A stretch of DNA of 42,344 nucleotides from Gemmatimonadota bacterium (GTDB lineage Bacteria > ARS69), in the NCBI GenBank assembly GCA_030747075.1, contig JASLLL010000025.1, forward strand, positions 1-42,344, in the 5' to 3' direction. Under the pieces are notes generated by a model. It worked only from the letters and a program-made list of their open reading frames with translations. It was not told the DNA's origin and did no database searches. Below, piece after piece: positions 8,353-16,261 of the stretch. The translations under genes were made by a program, and so were the position numbers. The number at the start of each line of letters is the position of its first letter. The first letter of the stretch is position 1.

Positions 8353-9609
8353 TCAGGCGGAATGCCCGCCCGCGGGCAGTTCCACCGAGAACACGGTACT
8401 GACGCCCCCCTTGCTGTGCAACAGGCGGAGTTTCCCGCCATGGTATTCCTCGACAATCCGTCGCGCCAGGGCCAGGCCGAGTCCCCACCCCTTTCGCCTT
8501 GTGGTAAACCCCGCATCGAACACGCGTCGCTGGATCGACTCGGGAACGCCCGGACCATTGTCCTCCACCAGAATCCGAACGCCCGCGGCGGTCCTTTCGG
8601 TCCGAACCGTCACGCGACCATCTCCCTCGCCCCGCGCCAGTGAGTCGAGCGAGTTCTTCACGAGGTTCTCCACGGTCCAGGAGAGCAGTTCCGGATCGGT
8701 CGCGACATTCCCGACCTCTCCAAGATCCTTCACAATCTCCATGCGGCGGCTTCGGGTGGGCACACGACGCCCGAGATAGTCCACCACCTGCGACACGATG
8801 GGGTCGACCTCGTGGGGCTCCAGCTTCGGAGACGACCCGATTCGCTCGAAGCGTTCCGCAATCTTCGTCAGGCGGGAAATGTCGCGGCGCATCTCCATCA
8901 GCGTGGAATCGTCAACGGGGCGCTCCTTCTCCGCCTCCAGAAGATCCACCCAGCCCATGAGCGACGAGATGGGCGTCCCGAGTTGGTGGGCCGTCTCTCT
9001 GGCCATGCCGACCCAGATGCTGCGCTTCTCGCTCCAGCGAATGGACCGCAACCCGAGGTAGGCGAAGATCAAGAGAAACGCCCCAATCCCGATCTGGATG
9101 ATCGGCATCAGACGAAGCTGCGCTACCAGCGGGGAGTTCCCGTAATGGATGTGCCCGGAAACCTGGCCGGTCTCGGAATGCACCATCGGGATGGGGGTAT
9201 GCTCCGTGTCCATTTTCCACGCCAGGCCGAGGAGGGTGGATACCGGCCCGCTGGGCGGATTGGACGGGTCTGTCGTTGCGAACACTCCAAAGGGCACGGC
9301 ATCCGAAGGCACCTCCGTGCCTTTCCACGCCCACGGCACGCCTCGACGATCCGTGACAACAATGGGGAAGTCCACCTGCTCCATCAGTTCGACGAAGATA
9401 CCGCGCACATCCCGATCTTCGGAGGCCGTGAGCGTCGCGGATGCGGCAAATCGGGCGAACACATCCGTGAAGAGAATCGTCTGCTGTTCAAGACGGCCCG
9501 CAATGCGGCTGGTAAAGAAGAGCGACCCAAGCGCAAGGGCCAACATTCCGAGGAAAGGAAGATTCCTCGTCAGCACCGCTGAAGCCGGAAGAAACCGTGG
9601 TCGTGTCAT
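8353..9609 (-). CDS. porY: PorY-like membrane sensor histidine kinase
   Basis: The ATG at 9609 is preceded by GGGAG and gives 418 residues. Two membrane segments (about 13-33 and 166-187) flank a sensor region of about 130 residues outside the membrane. The kinase core has the phosphoacceptor His208 in ARETAHQLGTP, the N box NLVKNSLDSL, the G1 box VEDNGPGVPE, the F box FDAGFTT and the G2 box KGWGLGLALA. It lies directly upstream of, and partly overlaps the start region of, the PorX-like gene. They are therefore likely a cognate pair, like PorY-PorX, although in some Bacteroidota those genes are unlinked. The ligand is unknown. An in-frame start 75 bases upstream was rejected because it runs into the HemC-like gene. 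Confidence 0.88.
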   Translation of the reverse strand: MTRPRFLPASAVLTRNLPFLGMLALALGSLFFTSRIAGRLEQQTILFTDVFARFAASATLTASEDRDVRGIFVELMEQVDFPIVVTDRRGVPWAWKGTEVPSDAVPFGVFATTDPSNPPSGPVSTLLGLAWKMDTEHTPIPMVHSETGQVSGHIHYGNSPLVAQLRLMPIIQIGIGAFLLIFAYLGLRSIRWSEKRSIWVGMARETAHQLGTPISSLMGWVDLLEAEKERPVDDSTLMEMRRDISRLTKIAERFERIGSSPKLEPHEVDPIVSQVVDYLGRRVPTRSRRMEIVKDLGEVGNVATDPELLSWTVENLVKNSLDSLARGEGDGRVTVRTERTAAGVRILVEDNGPGVPESIQRRVFDAGFTTRRKGWGLGLALARRIVEEYHGGKLRLLHSKGGVSTVFSVELPAGGHSA

Positions 9610-9628
9610 GGACTCCCGCTCCGGAGAA

Positions 9629-10507
9629 TCACCGGTAACTGGCGAGGTAGTCCCGGGCGCCTTCCCCGACGAAGAGTTTCGCAAGCCGGATGCCCAGTCC
9701 CTCTGCTTCGGTAAGCTCCCCTTCGAGTTCGTCGCGCATGACCGCCCCGGACACGGTGTCGGCCAGAAGCCCTCTCAACACAAGGCCGTCCTCTCCCTGT
9801 TCGCCATGAACCGCCACCGGGTCCGACATACGCACATCCAGTTCACGCAGGAAGGCCCGTTCCGCCAGAACGATGTTCCGTGTGGTCTCGTCATCCAGAA
9901 GGGCGGCCACCTCCCGGGTCTTCGCGTCTCCTTCGCGCACAAGAACGGCAAAGCTCCCCTGCCCCGCCGCGGGGAGAATGATCTCGGGTGTGAATACTTC
10001 CGCAACCATCCCTTCCCAGCGCAGCGTCTCGACATCCTCGGCGGCCACGACGAAGGCCGAGACCTCTCCGGCCTCCAGTTGCTGCATCAGTCGATCCACC
10101 GTTCCCTCCACCTGCCGGATCTCCAGATTCCCGAGAAACCTGCCCAACTGCACCGCCACGCGGGCGGACTCCACGCCCACCACTGTGGCATCCTGCAGAT
10201 CCTCCAGAAGGTCCCCGTCCCGGGAGACAAGAACATCGAACGGGTCCACCCGAGTCGTACACGCCGCAAGCTCCACACCATCCACCGGGCGGATGGGAAG
10301 TTCCCGCGCGCCTCGAATGTGCATGTCGATCATCCCGGCCGCGAGGGCGTCCTGAATGGGGTGGTCCTCCCCGTTCGCACCGGGGAAGTCGCTGAACTCA
10401 AACTGCACGCCGGCTTCTTCCGCAAGACGACCCAGGACAATCGCGGTCTGGGCACGGCAGAACTCCGTCCCCCGGCATCCGACACGAATCACTCGTTTCT
10501 CGCTCAA
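9629..10507 (-). CDS. HemC-like protein lacking key catalytic residues
   Basis: The 292-residue protein follows the fold order of porphobilinogen deaminase (hydroxymethylbilane synthase), with an N-terminal RVGCRGTEF-AQ motif, EIILPAAGQGSFAVLV and AERAFLREL. Residues required for catalysis are changed. The cofactor-binding cysteine of the usual GGCQVP is Met227 (DVRMSDP). The catalytic Asp of HSxKDVP is Glu69 (RGARELP). The GTSSLRR arginine pair is GVESARV. The GGKGLF loop is missing. The dipyrromethane cofactor should not attach, so the classical reaction is unlikely. The start is TTG at 10507 with GGAG upstream, and a GTG a few codons inside is an alternative. It ends 19 bases before the PorY-like gene. 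It could be a regulatory or substrate-binding derivative. The altered residues are visible, but the lost activity is inferred. Confidence 0.75.
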   Translation of the reverse strand: MSEKRVIRVGCRGTEFCRAQTAIVLGRLAEEAGVQFEFSDFPGANGEDHPIQDALAAGMIDMHIRGARELPIRPVDGVELAACTTRVDPFDVLVSRDGDLLEDLQDATVVGVESARVAVQLGRFLGNLEIRQVEGTVDRLMQQLEAGEVSAFVVAAEDVETLRWEGMVAEVFTPEIILPAAGQGSFAVLVREGDAKTREVAALLDDETTRNIVLAERAFLRELDVRMSDPVAVHGEQGEDGLVLRGLLADTVSGAVMRDELEGELTEAEGLGIRLAKLFVGEGARDYLASYR

Positions 10508-10557
10508 TCCAGTCTCCGATTGATGGTCACAGGCGGCGCCCGATCAGGCGGATGGAC

Positions 10558-10580
10558 CTCTGATTCGCAGGCTATCAGAG
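10558..10580. promoter_or_regulatory. Inverted repeat over predicted promoter
   Basis: CTCTGAT (10558-10564) and ATCAGAG (10574-10580) form a perfect 7-base inverted repeat with a 9-base centre. It covers the predicted -10 element of the promoter for the HemC-like/porYX operon. It could be an operator, or the stem of a terminator for the WecA-like gene that ends at 10595. No T-run follows on the minus strand. Confidence 0.35.
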
Positions 10581-10598
10581 CGTTTCGCAAGCGGTCAA
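10569..10598 (-). promoter_or_regulatory. Predicted sigma-70 promoter of the HemC-like/porYX operon
   Basis: On the minus strand TTGACC (10593-10598) and TAGCCT (10569-10574) are separated by 18 bases. The expected start of transcription is about 55 bases upstream of the TTG start codon. The -35 element overlaps the stop codon of the preceding gene. Confidence 0.4.
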
Positions 10599-11650
10599 GG
10601 CGTGGCCGGAGGGGCTTCCCCGGAGGCGCTCTCCGGAACGGGAGCCCGACGACACAAGAACAAGCCGAACCCGATGTAGGAGAACAGGACCGCCGCGGAG
10701 AGCGTCACCGTGGCCGGATCGAAGGCCAACGCGTCGAGAAGCACAGCCACGGCACAGGACAGGAGACACACGCCGTATATGGTCAGCGCAGTGGCGCGCG
10801 GCCCGGCGAGAATGCGGCACAGACGGTGGCTGGAGTGATCCCGGCCGCCCTGCGTCAGGCTTTGCCCCCGCGCGTATCGGGTCACGCTGACCAGCGTAAT
10901 GTCGAACACGGGATACGACAAAACCAGAACGGGTACAAGCAAGGCCGCCGGAGTTTCCGCGCCCCAGGCAATAATCCATCCGGAACACCCCAGCGCATAC
11001 CCGAGAAAGAGGCTCCCCCCGTCCCCGAGGAAAATCGACGCGGGACTGAAGTTGTAGCGCACAAACCCGATAGACGCCCCACAGAGGGCCGCCGCACCGA
11101 TCGCAATCCACGGCCTTCCCATCGACATGCCGAGAAAGACAAACGCAAGTGCCGCGACCGCGGTGATCCCGGGGGAGACACCATCCATGTTGTCGAGGAA
11201 GTTCATCGCGTTCGTGAGGCCGACAATCCAGATGAGGGACAGCACAATCCAGATCGGCGTGGCAAAGAAGGCGTCGCCCGGGCCTCCGCTGGCAAGGAAG
11301 ATCACTGCGGCGACCACCTGTCCCAGAAGCTTCGGAAACCAGGACAGATTCACCCGATCATCCACCACACCCATCGTGGATACGAGAAGCGCCCCCACGA
11401 CGAATCCCAGAAAGCGGCTCCCCGGCGGATCGCCCAGGAGCGCCCATCCGGCGAGTCCTCCCGCAAGGAACCCGGCGACGACCGCGACGCCTCCCAGGAG
11501 TGGGGTCGCACGCTCGTGAACACCACGGCCGGAGGGATATGCCAGAAAATCGGTCGCGATCGCCACGCGGCGAGCAACGGGCGTCGCGAGAAGAGCCCCG
11601 ACCAGCCCTCCGACCAGTGCGCCGAAAACCGGAATCACGCGCACCCCCAA
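10595..11650 (-). CDS. WecA/TagO-type undecaprenyl-phosphate sugar-1-phosphate transferase
   Basis: This polytopic inner-membrane enzyme transfers a sugar 1-phosphate, usually GlcNAc-1-P, to undecaprenyl phosphate and so starts surface glycan assembly. The 351-residue protein has about ten hydrophobic segments and the PNPT family motifs: VDDR (D97, D98), NAMNFLDNMDG (147-157), SIFLGDGGSLFLG and the cytoplasmic HSSHRL loop. It lies in a minus-strand run after an epimerase/dehydratase, which fits polysaccharide synthesis. The start codon is uncertain: TTG at 11650, or GTG at 11644 or 11638, the last with GGGGG upstream. The sugar specificity cannot be read from the motifs. Confidence 0.9.
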   Translation of the reverse strand: MGVRVIPVFGALVGGLVGALLATPVARRVAIATDFLAYPSGRGVHERATPLLGGVAVVAGFLAGGLAGWALLGDPPGSRFLGFVVGALLVSTMGVVDDRVNLSWFPKLLGQVVAAVIFLASGGPGDAFFATPIWIVLSLIWIVGLTNAMNFLDNMDGVSPGITAVAALAFVFLGMSMGRPWIAIGAAALCGASIGFVRYNFSPASIFLGDGGSLFLGYALGCSGWIIAWGAETPAALLVPVLVLSYPVFDITLVSVTRYARGQSLTQGGRDHSSHRLCRILAGPRATALTIYGVCLLSCAVAVLLDALAFDPATVTLSAAVLFSYIGFGLFLCRRAPVPESASGEAPPATP

Positions 11651-11701
11651 AGAGAGCGGGTCAGAAACCGAGCGAATACCGGACGGTGCCTCCCGGGGGT
11701 G

Positions 11702-12682
11702 TCAGAGGACCGCGACGGACTCTGCGCCCCGGAACGATTCAATGACTCCCAGCAGTATGTCGTCCAGCGATCTCGTCGGGCGGTACCCGATGTACTCGCC
11801 GATCTTCACCAGTGAGGGGACGCGCCGACGCATATCCTCGAATCCGGCGGAGAACGCCTGGTCGTAGGGAATCAGTTCGATGGGTGAGTCGCTGTCCGTG
11901 AGTTTCTTCACTCGTTCGGCAAGCTGCAAGATGGTCACTTCTTCGTCGTTCCCCAGATTGAAAATCTGGCCCCATGCGCGGTCGCAGTCGATCAGAGAGA
12001 CCACACCCTCCACAACATCGAAGACCGAACCGAAACAGCGGGACTGCTGTCCGTCACCGTGAACAGAGATGGGATCCCCGGCAAGGGCCGCACGAACAAA
12101 GCGCGGCACAACCATTCCATAACGCCCGCGCTGCCGGGGACCGCAGGTGTTGAAGCAACGCACGATCTGGACGGGAAGGTCTCGCTCGCGGTGGTAAGCC
12201 AGTGCGAGAATCTCATCGACCGCCTTGGCTGTAGAGTAACTCCAGCGCTGAACCGTGGTCGACCCGAGGACCCGGTCGGAGTCCTCCTTGAAGGGAACGA
12301 CGGCGGCCTTTCCGTAGATCTCCGAGGTCGAGAAGAGGATCACCCGGGTCTCGTGGCGGTCCGCCGATTCCAGGACATTCTCGGTGCCCCGGATGTTGAC
12401 CCGCATGGACTGCAACGGATGCTCGATGACATACTTCACGCCTACCGCCGCCGCCAGATGGACGACCAGGTCGGAGTCGCGAATCAGTTCATCGAGAACA
12501 TCTGCGCTCAGCACCGTGTCCACGACTGTACGGACGGCGCCGGTCTCTTCATGCTGAGACAGGTTCTCCAGGCGGCCGGTGGAGAGATCGTCCAGAACGA
12601 CCACCTGATCCCCACGGGCCACCAGAAGATCGACCAGGTGCGAGCCGATGAAGCCGGCTCCCCCGGTGACGAGTACGCGCAT
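11702..12682 (-). CDS. NAD-dependent nucleotide-sugar epimerase/dehydratase
   Basis: This is an extended short-chain dehydrogenase of 326 residues with the NAD-binding GGAGFIGS near the N-terminus, FSTSEIYG, the catalytic YSTAK and RCFNTCGPRQ. ATG at 12682 was chosen because it begins the Rossmann strand (MRVLVTGG) and has a GGGTGGGG stretch upstream. Starts farther upstream add only non-conserved sequence. It is most like UDP-glucose/UDP-glucuronate 4-epimerases or related sugar dehydratases. Substrate and product are not determined. It lies 51 bases from the WecA-like gene and 124 bases after the UDP-glucuronate decarboxylase gene. Confidence 0.88.
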   Translation of the reverse strand: MRVLVTGGAGFIGSHLVDLLVARGDQVVVLDDLSTGRLENLSQHEETGAVRTVVDTVLSADVLDELIRDSDLVVHLAAAVGVKYVIEHPLQSMRVNIRGTENVLESADRHETRVILFSTSEIYGKAAVVPFKEDSDRVLGSTTVQRWSYSTAKAVDEILALAYHRERDLPVQIVRCFNTCGPRQRGRYGMVVPRFVRAALAGDPISVHGDGQQSRCFGSVFDVVEGVVSLIDCDRAWGQIFNLGNDEEVTILQLAERVKKLTDSDSPIELIPYDQAFSAGFEDMRRRVPSLVKIGEYIGYRPTRSLDDILLGVIESFRGAESVAVL

Positions 12683-12806
12683 TCGGTCCCCACCCTTCAT
12701 AAAAAAGTTCAGAATAGAAACAACTACCACTCAGCCCTGTCTGACGCAAGCAGGACCACTCTCCCCCAACCGTCCAAGCCCGACAACCCCACGGAGGCGG
12801 GCCCTG

Positions 12807-13739
12807 TCAGTACCCCTCGTTCCGGAACCACTGGACGGTCTCCGCAAGCCCGTCCGACAGCTCAACCTGCGGCTCCCATCCGAGTTTCGCCTTCGCGGTG
12901 GAAATGTCCGGCTGCCGGATTTTGGGGTCGTCCTCGGGAAGGGGTCTGTTGGTGACCGAAACCCGGGACCCCGTCGCCTCCTTCACGGCCTCCGCAAAGC
13001 CGCGAATGGTCAGTTCATGGGGATTCCCCAGATTCACGGGGTCGTTGAGGTCCGAGAGAAGCAGGCGATAGATGCCCTCGATCAGGTCGGTCACAAAGCA
13101 GAACGATCTCGTCTGCTCCCCGTCCCCGAAGATCGTGAGTGACTCTCCGGCCAGCGCCTGGGTGATGAATGTCGGGACGACCCGGCCGTCCTTCGCACGC
13201 ATCCGCGGACCATAGGTGTTGAAGATCCGAACGATCTTCGTGTCCAGCCCGTGAGACCGATGGTAGGCCATGGTCATGGCCTCACCGAACCTCTTGGCTT
13301 CGTCGTAAACGCCCCGCGGCCCAATGGGGTTCACGTTCCCCCAGTAGTCTTCCTGCTGCGGGTGCACAAGCGGATCCCCGTACACCTCGGAGGAGGACGC
13401 GATCAGAACGCGGGCGCCCTTCTCCCGGGCAAGCCCCAGCACCTTGTGTGTCCCGAGCGCTCCCACCTTGAGCGTCTGGATGGGAAGCTCCAGATAGTCG
13501 ATGGGCGACGCGGGAGACGCAAAGTGCAGAAGCGCATCCAGGTGCCCCGAGAGAAAGATGTACTCCGTGACATCGTGGTGAATGAACTGGAACCGGTCAT
13601 TCCCGGCCAGATGCTCGATGTTGCGGATGTTGCCGGTGATGAGGTTATCCATACCGACCACTTCGTGGTCTTCGGCAAGGAGTCGATCGCACAGGTGCGA
13701 CCCCAAAAACCCGGCCGCGCCGGTCACGAGAATGCGCAT
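12807..13739 (-). CDS. UDP-glucuronate decarboxylase (UDP-xylose synthase)
   Basis: The enzyme converts UDP-glucuronate to UDP-xylose. The 310-residue protein begins [16 protein letters not shown] and has the UXS hallmark [17 protein letters not shown], the YDEAK catalytic Tyr-Lys pair, [10 protein letters not shown] and [15 protein letters not shown], which carries the Arg associated with decarboxylation. ATG at 13739 is preceded by GGGAGGG. The UDP-glucose dehydrogenase at 17271-18656 would provide its substrate. The length matches soluble bacterial UXS enzymes, with no N-terminal membrane anchor. Confidence 0.93.
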   Translation of the reverse strand: MRILVTGAAGFLGSHLCDRLLAEDHEVVGMDNLITGNIRNIEHLAGNDRFQFIHHDVTEYIFLSGHLDALLHFASPASPIDYLELPIQTLKVGALGTHKVLGLAREKGARVLIASSSEVYGDPLVHPQQEDYWGNVNPIGPRGVYDEAKRFGEAMTMAYHRSHGLDTKIVRIFNTYGPRMRAKDGRVVPTFITQALAGESLTIFGDGEQTRSFCFVTDLIEGIYRLLLSDLNDPVNLGNPHELTIRGFAEAVKEATGSRVSVTNRPLPEDDPKIRQPDISTAKAKLGWEPQVELSDGLAETVQWFRNEGY

Positions 13740-14011
13740 CCATCCCTCCCATGAGAACCGCACATCCCCGGTGGATGCGGCAGCCAGATAATCCGGCATG
13801 GTAGCCCGGCGCCCGGGCGGACGCTACCCCGCATTTCCACAGGAAAGAATGTGTCGCGATTCGTGAAGCGGGGACGCGAGAAAACACGGGCTTCCCCGGG
13901 CAAGCTGCGGTATGCAGGTTCAGGAGGTGGTCCCTTCCGGCCGATTACTCACCCTGGGGACTTGCGCCCCGGAAACGGGTTCACGGACTGGCCTACAAGG
14001 AGAAGTGCCGT

Positions 14012-15880
14012 ATGTCGCCCAAGACAGCCGCCGAAGAACACGCCCGGGAACTCGCGGAGTCATCCCGGCAATCCGAGTGGAGTCACCCCAGCTTCGGGGC
14101 GGAACTCTTCATGGGGAACTTCCGGCCGGATCTCGTCCTCGACTTCCCTCATCAGGATGCGGAAGACCGGGAGATCGGCGACCGGTTTCTGGAGAAGCTC
14201 GGAGAGTTCCTGAAAGACCAGGTGGACGCGGATGAGATCGACCGGAATCTGAAGGTTCCCGACGAAGTCATCCAGGGGCTCGTGGACCTTGGCGCGTTTT
14301 CCATGAAGATCCCCAAGGAGTACGGCGGTCTCGGAATGTCGCAGATCAACTACAACCGCGCGGTTGCTCTGGTTGCCAGCCACTGCGCCTCCACCGCAGT
14401 CTGGCTGTCCGCGCATCAGTCCATCGGAGTGCCGCAGCCGATCCTCCACTTCGGGACTGAAGAACAGAAGAACCACTTCCTCCCCCGGCTGGCAAAGGGG
14501 GCGATCTCCGGTTTCGCGCTGACGGAAGCAGGGGTCGGGAGCGACCCGGCGAACATGAACACAACCGCGGTCCTGAGCGAGGACGGCACCGAGTGGATCC
14601 TGAACGGCGAGAAACTCTGGTGCACGAATGGTCTCATCGCGGAACTGTTGATCGTGATGGCAAAGACTCCTTCGAAGATGGTGAAGGGGCGGGAGAGAAA
14701 ACAGATCTCGGCGTTCATTGTCGAGGGAAAGGCTCCCGGATTCGAAGTGACGCATCGCTGTGAGTTCCTCGGGATCCGGGCCATTGAGAACGGAATCATC
14801 CGGTTCAACAACCTGCGGATTCCGGTCGGAAATCTCCTGGGCGGAGAGGGACGCGGGCTGAAGATCGCACTCGCGACGCTGAACACCGGACGCCTCACGC
14901 TGCCCGCCGCCGGGGCGGGCGCCTCGCGACAGTGTCTGCGCATCACCCGCAAGTGGTCGGGCACCCGCATCCAGTGGGGCCTCCCCATCGGCAAGCATGA
15001 GGCGGTGGGGTCGCAACTGGCGTGGATCGCATCGCATACATACGCCATCGATGCGGTCTCCGGGTTCGCATCCGGGCTGGCGGTGCGCGGGGGCGCGGAC
15101 ATCCGGGTGGAAGCGGCGTGCGCGAAGCTCTTCTGCTCCGAAATCGGCGTCGCCATCGCGGAGAAGACCATGAAGATCCGCGCGGGCCGCGGTTACGAAA
15201 CCGAGAAGTCGCTCCGCGAGCGTGGCGAGATGTCCTTCCCGGTGGAGAGGATCTACCGCGATATGCGGATCAACACCATCGTGGAAGGCACATCAGAGAT
15301 CATGCGGCTCTTCATCGCACGCGAGGCACTCGATCCGCACCTGTCGAAAGCGGGCGCACTCATCGACCCGCGCAGCCCGATGTCCGAGAAGCTCCGTTCG
15401 CTCGCGGGAGCCGCCGCCTGGTATCCGGGGTGGTACCTCTCCCGCTGGCTGCCTTCGCTCGGCGGAGTGCCGCGCCACATCCCCCACGAACTCTGCGGTC
15501 ACATCCGGTTTGTGCGCCGTTCCGCGAAGCGACTGGCACGCGCCCTGTTCCACGCCATGGCCACGCACGCCGGCGGCCTGGAGCGGCGGCAGGTTCTGCT
15601 GGGGCTGTTCGTGGACATCGGCACGGAACTCTTTGCGATGAGCGCCACTGTGTCCCGCGCGGCCTCCAGGCAGCCGGGCGACCCCGACGACGGCTCCAAT
15701 GTGGAGCTGGCGGATCACTTCTGCCGGTGCGCAACAGCCCGAGTGCAGGAGTCCTTCCGCGCGGCGGCGTCGGATCGGATCGGGAGCGCGGGCCGGAGAA
15801 TCTCGAAGGGCGTGATGAACGGACGCTACGGGTGGCTGGAAGAGGGAATCGTCCCGGCGTGCCCCGACGACAACGACTAG
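14012..15880 (+). CDS. Acyl-CoA dehydrogenase with C-terminal extension
   Basis: This FAD enzyme performs the first oxidation of fatty acyl-CoA beta-oxidation or a related step. The 622-residue protein has the three-part ACAD fold: an alpha-helical N-domain, the beta-domain motif GFALTEAGVGSDPANM with EKLWCTNG, and the C-domain ending in the active-site stretch NTIVEGTSEIMRL, where Glu425 is the likely base. About 190 residues follow, longer than in medium-chain enzymes and reminiscent of very-long-chain-type dehydrogenases. ATG at 14012 has GGAGAAG upstream. It stands alone on the plus strand between polysaccharide genes, convergent with yhbY. The chain length it prefers is unknown. Confidence 0.92.
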   Translation: MSPKTAAEEHARELAESSRQSEWSHPSFGAELFMGNFRPDLVLDFPHQDAEDREIGDRFLEKLGEFLKDQVDADEIDRNLKVPDEVIQGLVDLGAFSMKIPKEYGGLGMSQINYNRAVALVASHCASTAVWLSAHQSIGVPQPILHFGTEEQKNHFLPRLAKGAISGFALTEAGVGSDPANMNTTAVLSEDGTEWILNGEKLWCTNGLIAELLIVMAKTPSKMVKGRERKQISAFIVEGKAPGFEVTHRCEFLGIRAIENGIIRFNNLRIPVGNLLGGEGRGLKIALATLNTGRLTLPAAGAGASRQCLRITRKWSGTRIQWGLPIGKHEAVGSQLAWIASHTYAIDAVSGFASGLAVRGGADIRVEAACAKLFCSEIGVAIAEKTMKIRAGRGYETEKSLRERGEMSFPVERIYRDMRINTIVEGTSEIMRLFIAREALDPHLSKAGALIDPRSPMSEKLRSLAGAAAWYPGWYLSRWLPSLGGVPRHIPHELCGHIRFVRRSAKRLARALFHAMATHAGGLERRQVLLGLFVDIGTELFAMSATVSRAASRQPGDPDDGSNVELADHFCRCATARVQESFRAAASDRIGSAGRRISKGVMNGRYGWLEEGIVPACPDDND

Positions 15881-15891
15881 GGGCGATCCCG

Positions 15892-15915
15892 GCCGCCACC
15901 CGGCGAAGTGGCGGC
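15892..15915 (+). terminator. Hairpin after acyl-CoA dehydrogenase gene
   Basis: GCCGCCAC (15892-15899) pairs with GTGGCGGC (15908-15915) around an 8-base loop, 12 bases after the stop codon. No T-run follows, so intrinsic termination is only possible. Confidence 0.35.
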
Positions 15916-15936
15916 AGCGTGTTGTGCGCGGCAAGA

Positions 15937-15966
15937 AGGGTGCGCCTTGCGGCTCTGCTGCACCCT
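15937..15966 (-). terminator. Hairpin at the 3' end of yhbY
   Basis: AGGGTGC (15937-15943) pairs with GCACCCT (15960-15966), overlapping the first base of the yhbY stop. On the minus strand the stem is followed by TTCTTGCC, a weak T-rich stretch. This suits a terminator between convergent genes. Confidence 0.35.
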
Positions 15967-16261
15967 ATTGCGGCAGTTCGATGACGGGCTTCTCCGCACG
16001 CGGCCGGTAGAGGAGCGCGGTCCGGCCGAGCACCTGCACAAGTTCCGCTTCGGCGGCTGCTGCAAGTTCGGCGGACACGATCTTCCGGTTCCCCTCCACG
16101 GATTCCAGAAGCCGGATCTTCACGAGTTCGTGCGCTTCCAGCGCGTCCTGGATCTGCGCAAGAACCCCCGGCGTGGCGCTCGCCTTCCCGACCAGTACCG
16201 CCGGCTTGAGCGACACCCCGAGCCCGCGAAGATACCGCCGGTCTTTTCCGCGAAGCTCCAT
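15965..16261 (-). CDS. yhbY: YhbY/CRM-domain RNA-binding protein
   Basis: This 98-residue single-domain protein matches the CRM (CRS1-YhbY) family, small proteins associated with pre-50S ribosomal particles. Visible marks are LRGLGVSLKPAVLVGK, the GxxxKPxxxVGK signature, and ALEAHELVKIRLLES. ATG at 16261 shares its A with the RmlB-type dehydratase stop (TGATG). A longer in-frame reading lies inside that gene. It is odd as the last gene of a sugar-nucleotide operon, and coupling suggests co-expression. The family call is firm, the physiological role less so. Confidence 0.92.
   Translation of the reverse strand: MELRGKDRRYLRGLGVSLKPAVLVGKASATPGVLAQIQDALEAHELVKIRLLESVEGNRKIVSAELAAAAEAELVQVLGRTALLYRPRAEKPVIELPQ

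Noticed and set aside
9149-11815. 888-codon plus-strand open frame
   Set aside because: It is antisense to porY, the hemC-like gene and the wecA-like gene, all with clear family motifs. Its product is rich in Arg, Pro and Gly, as expected of a shadow frame in GC-rich DNA.
13800-13828. GGTAGC/GCTACC inverted repeat between the uxs and acyl-CoA dehydrogenase genes
   Set aside because: Only six base pairs with a GC-rich centre and no associated promoter or T-run. In this composition such a repeat is expected by chance.
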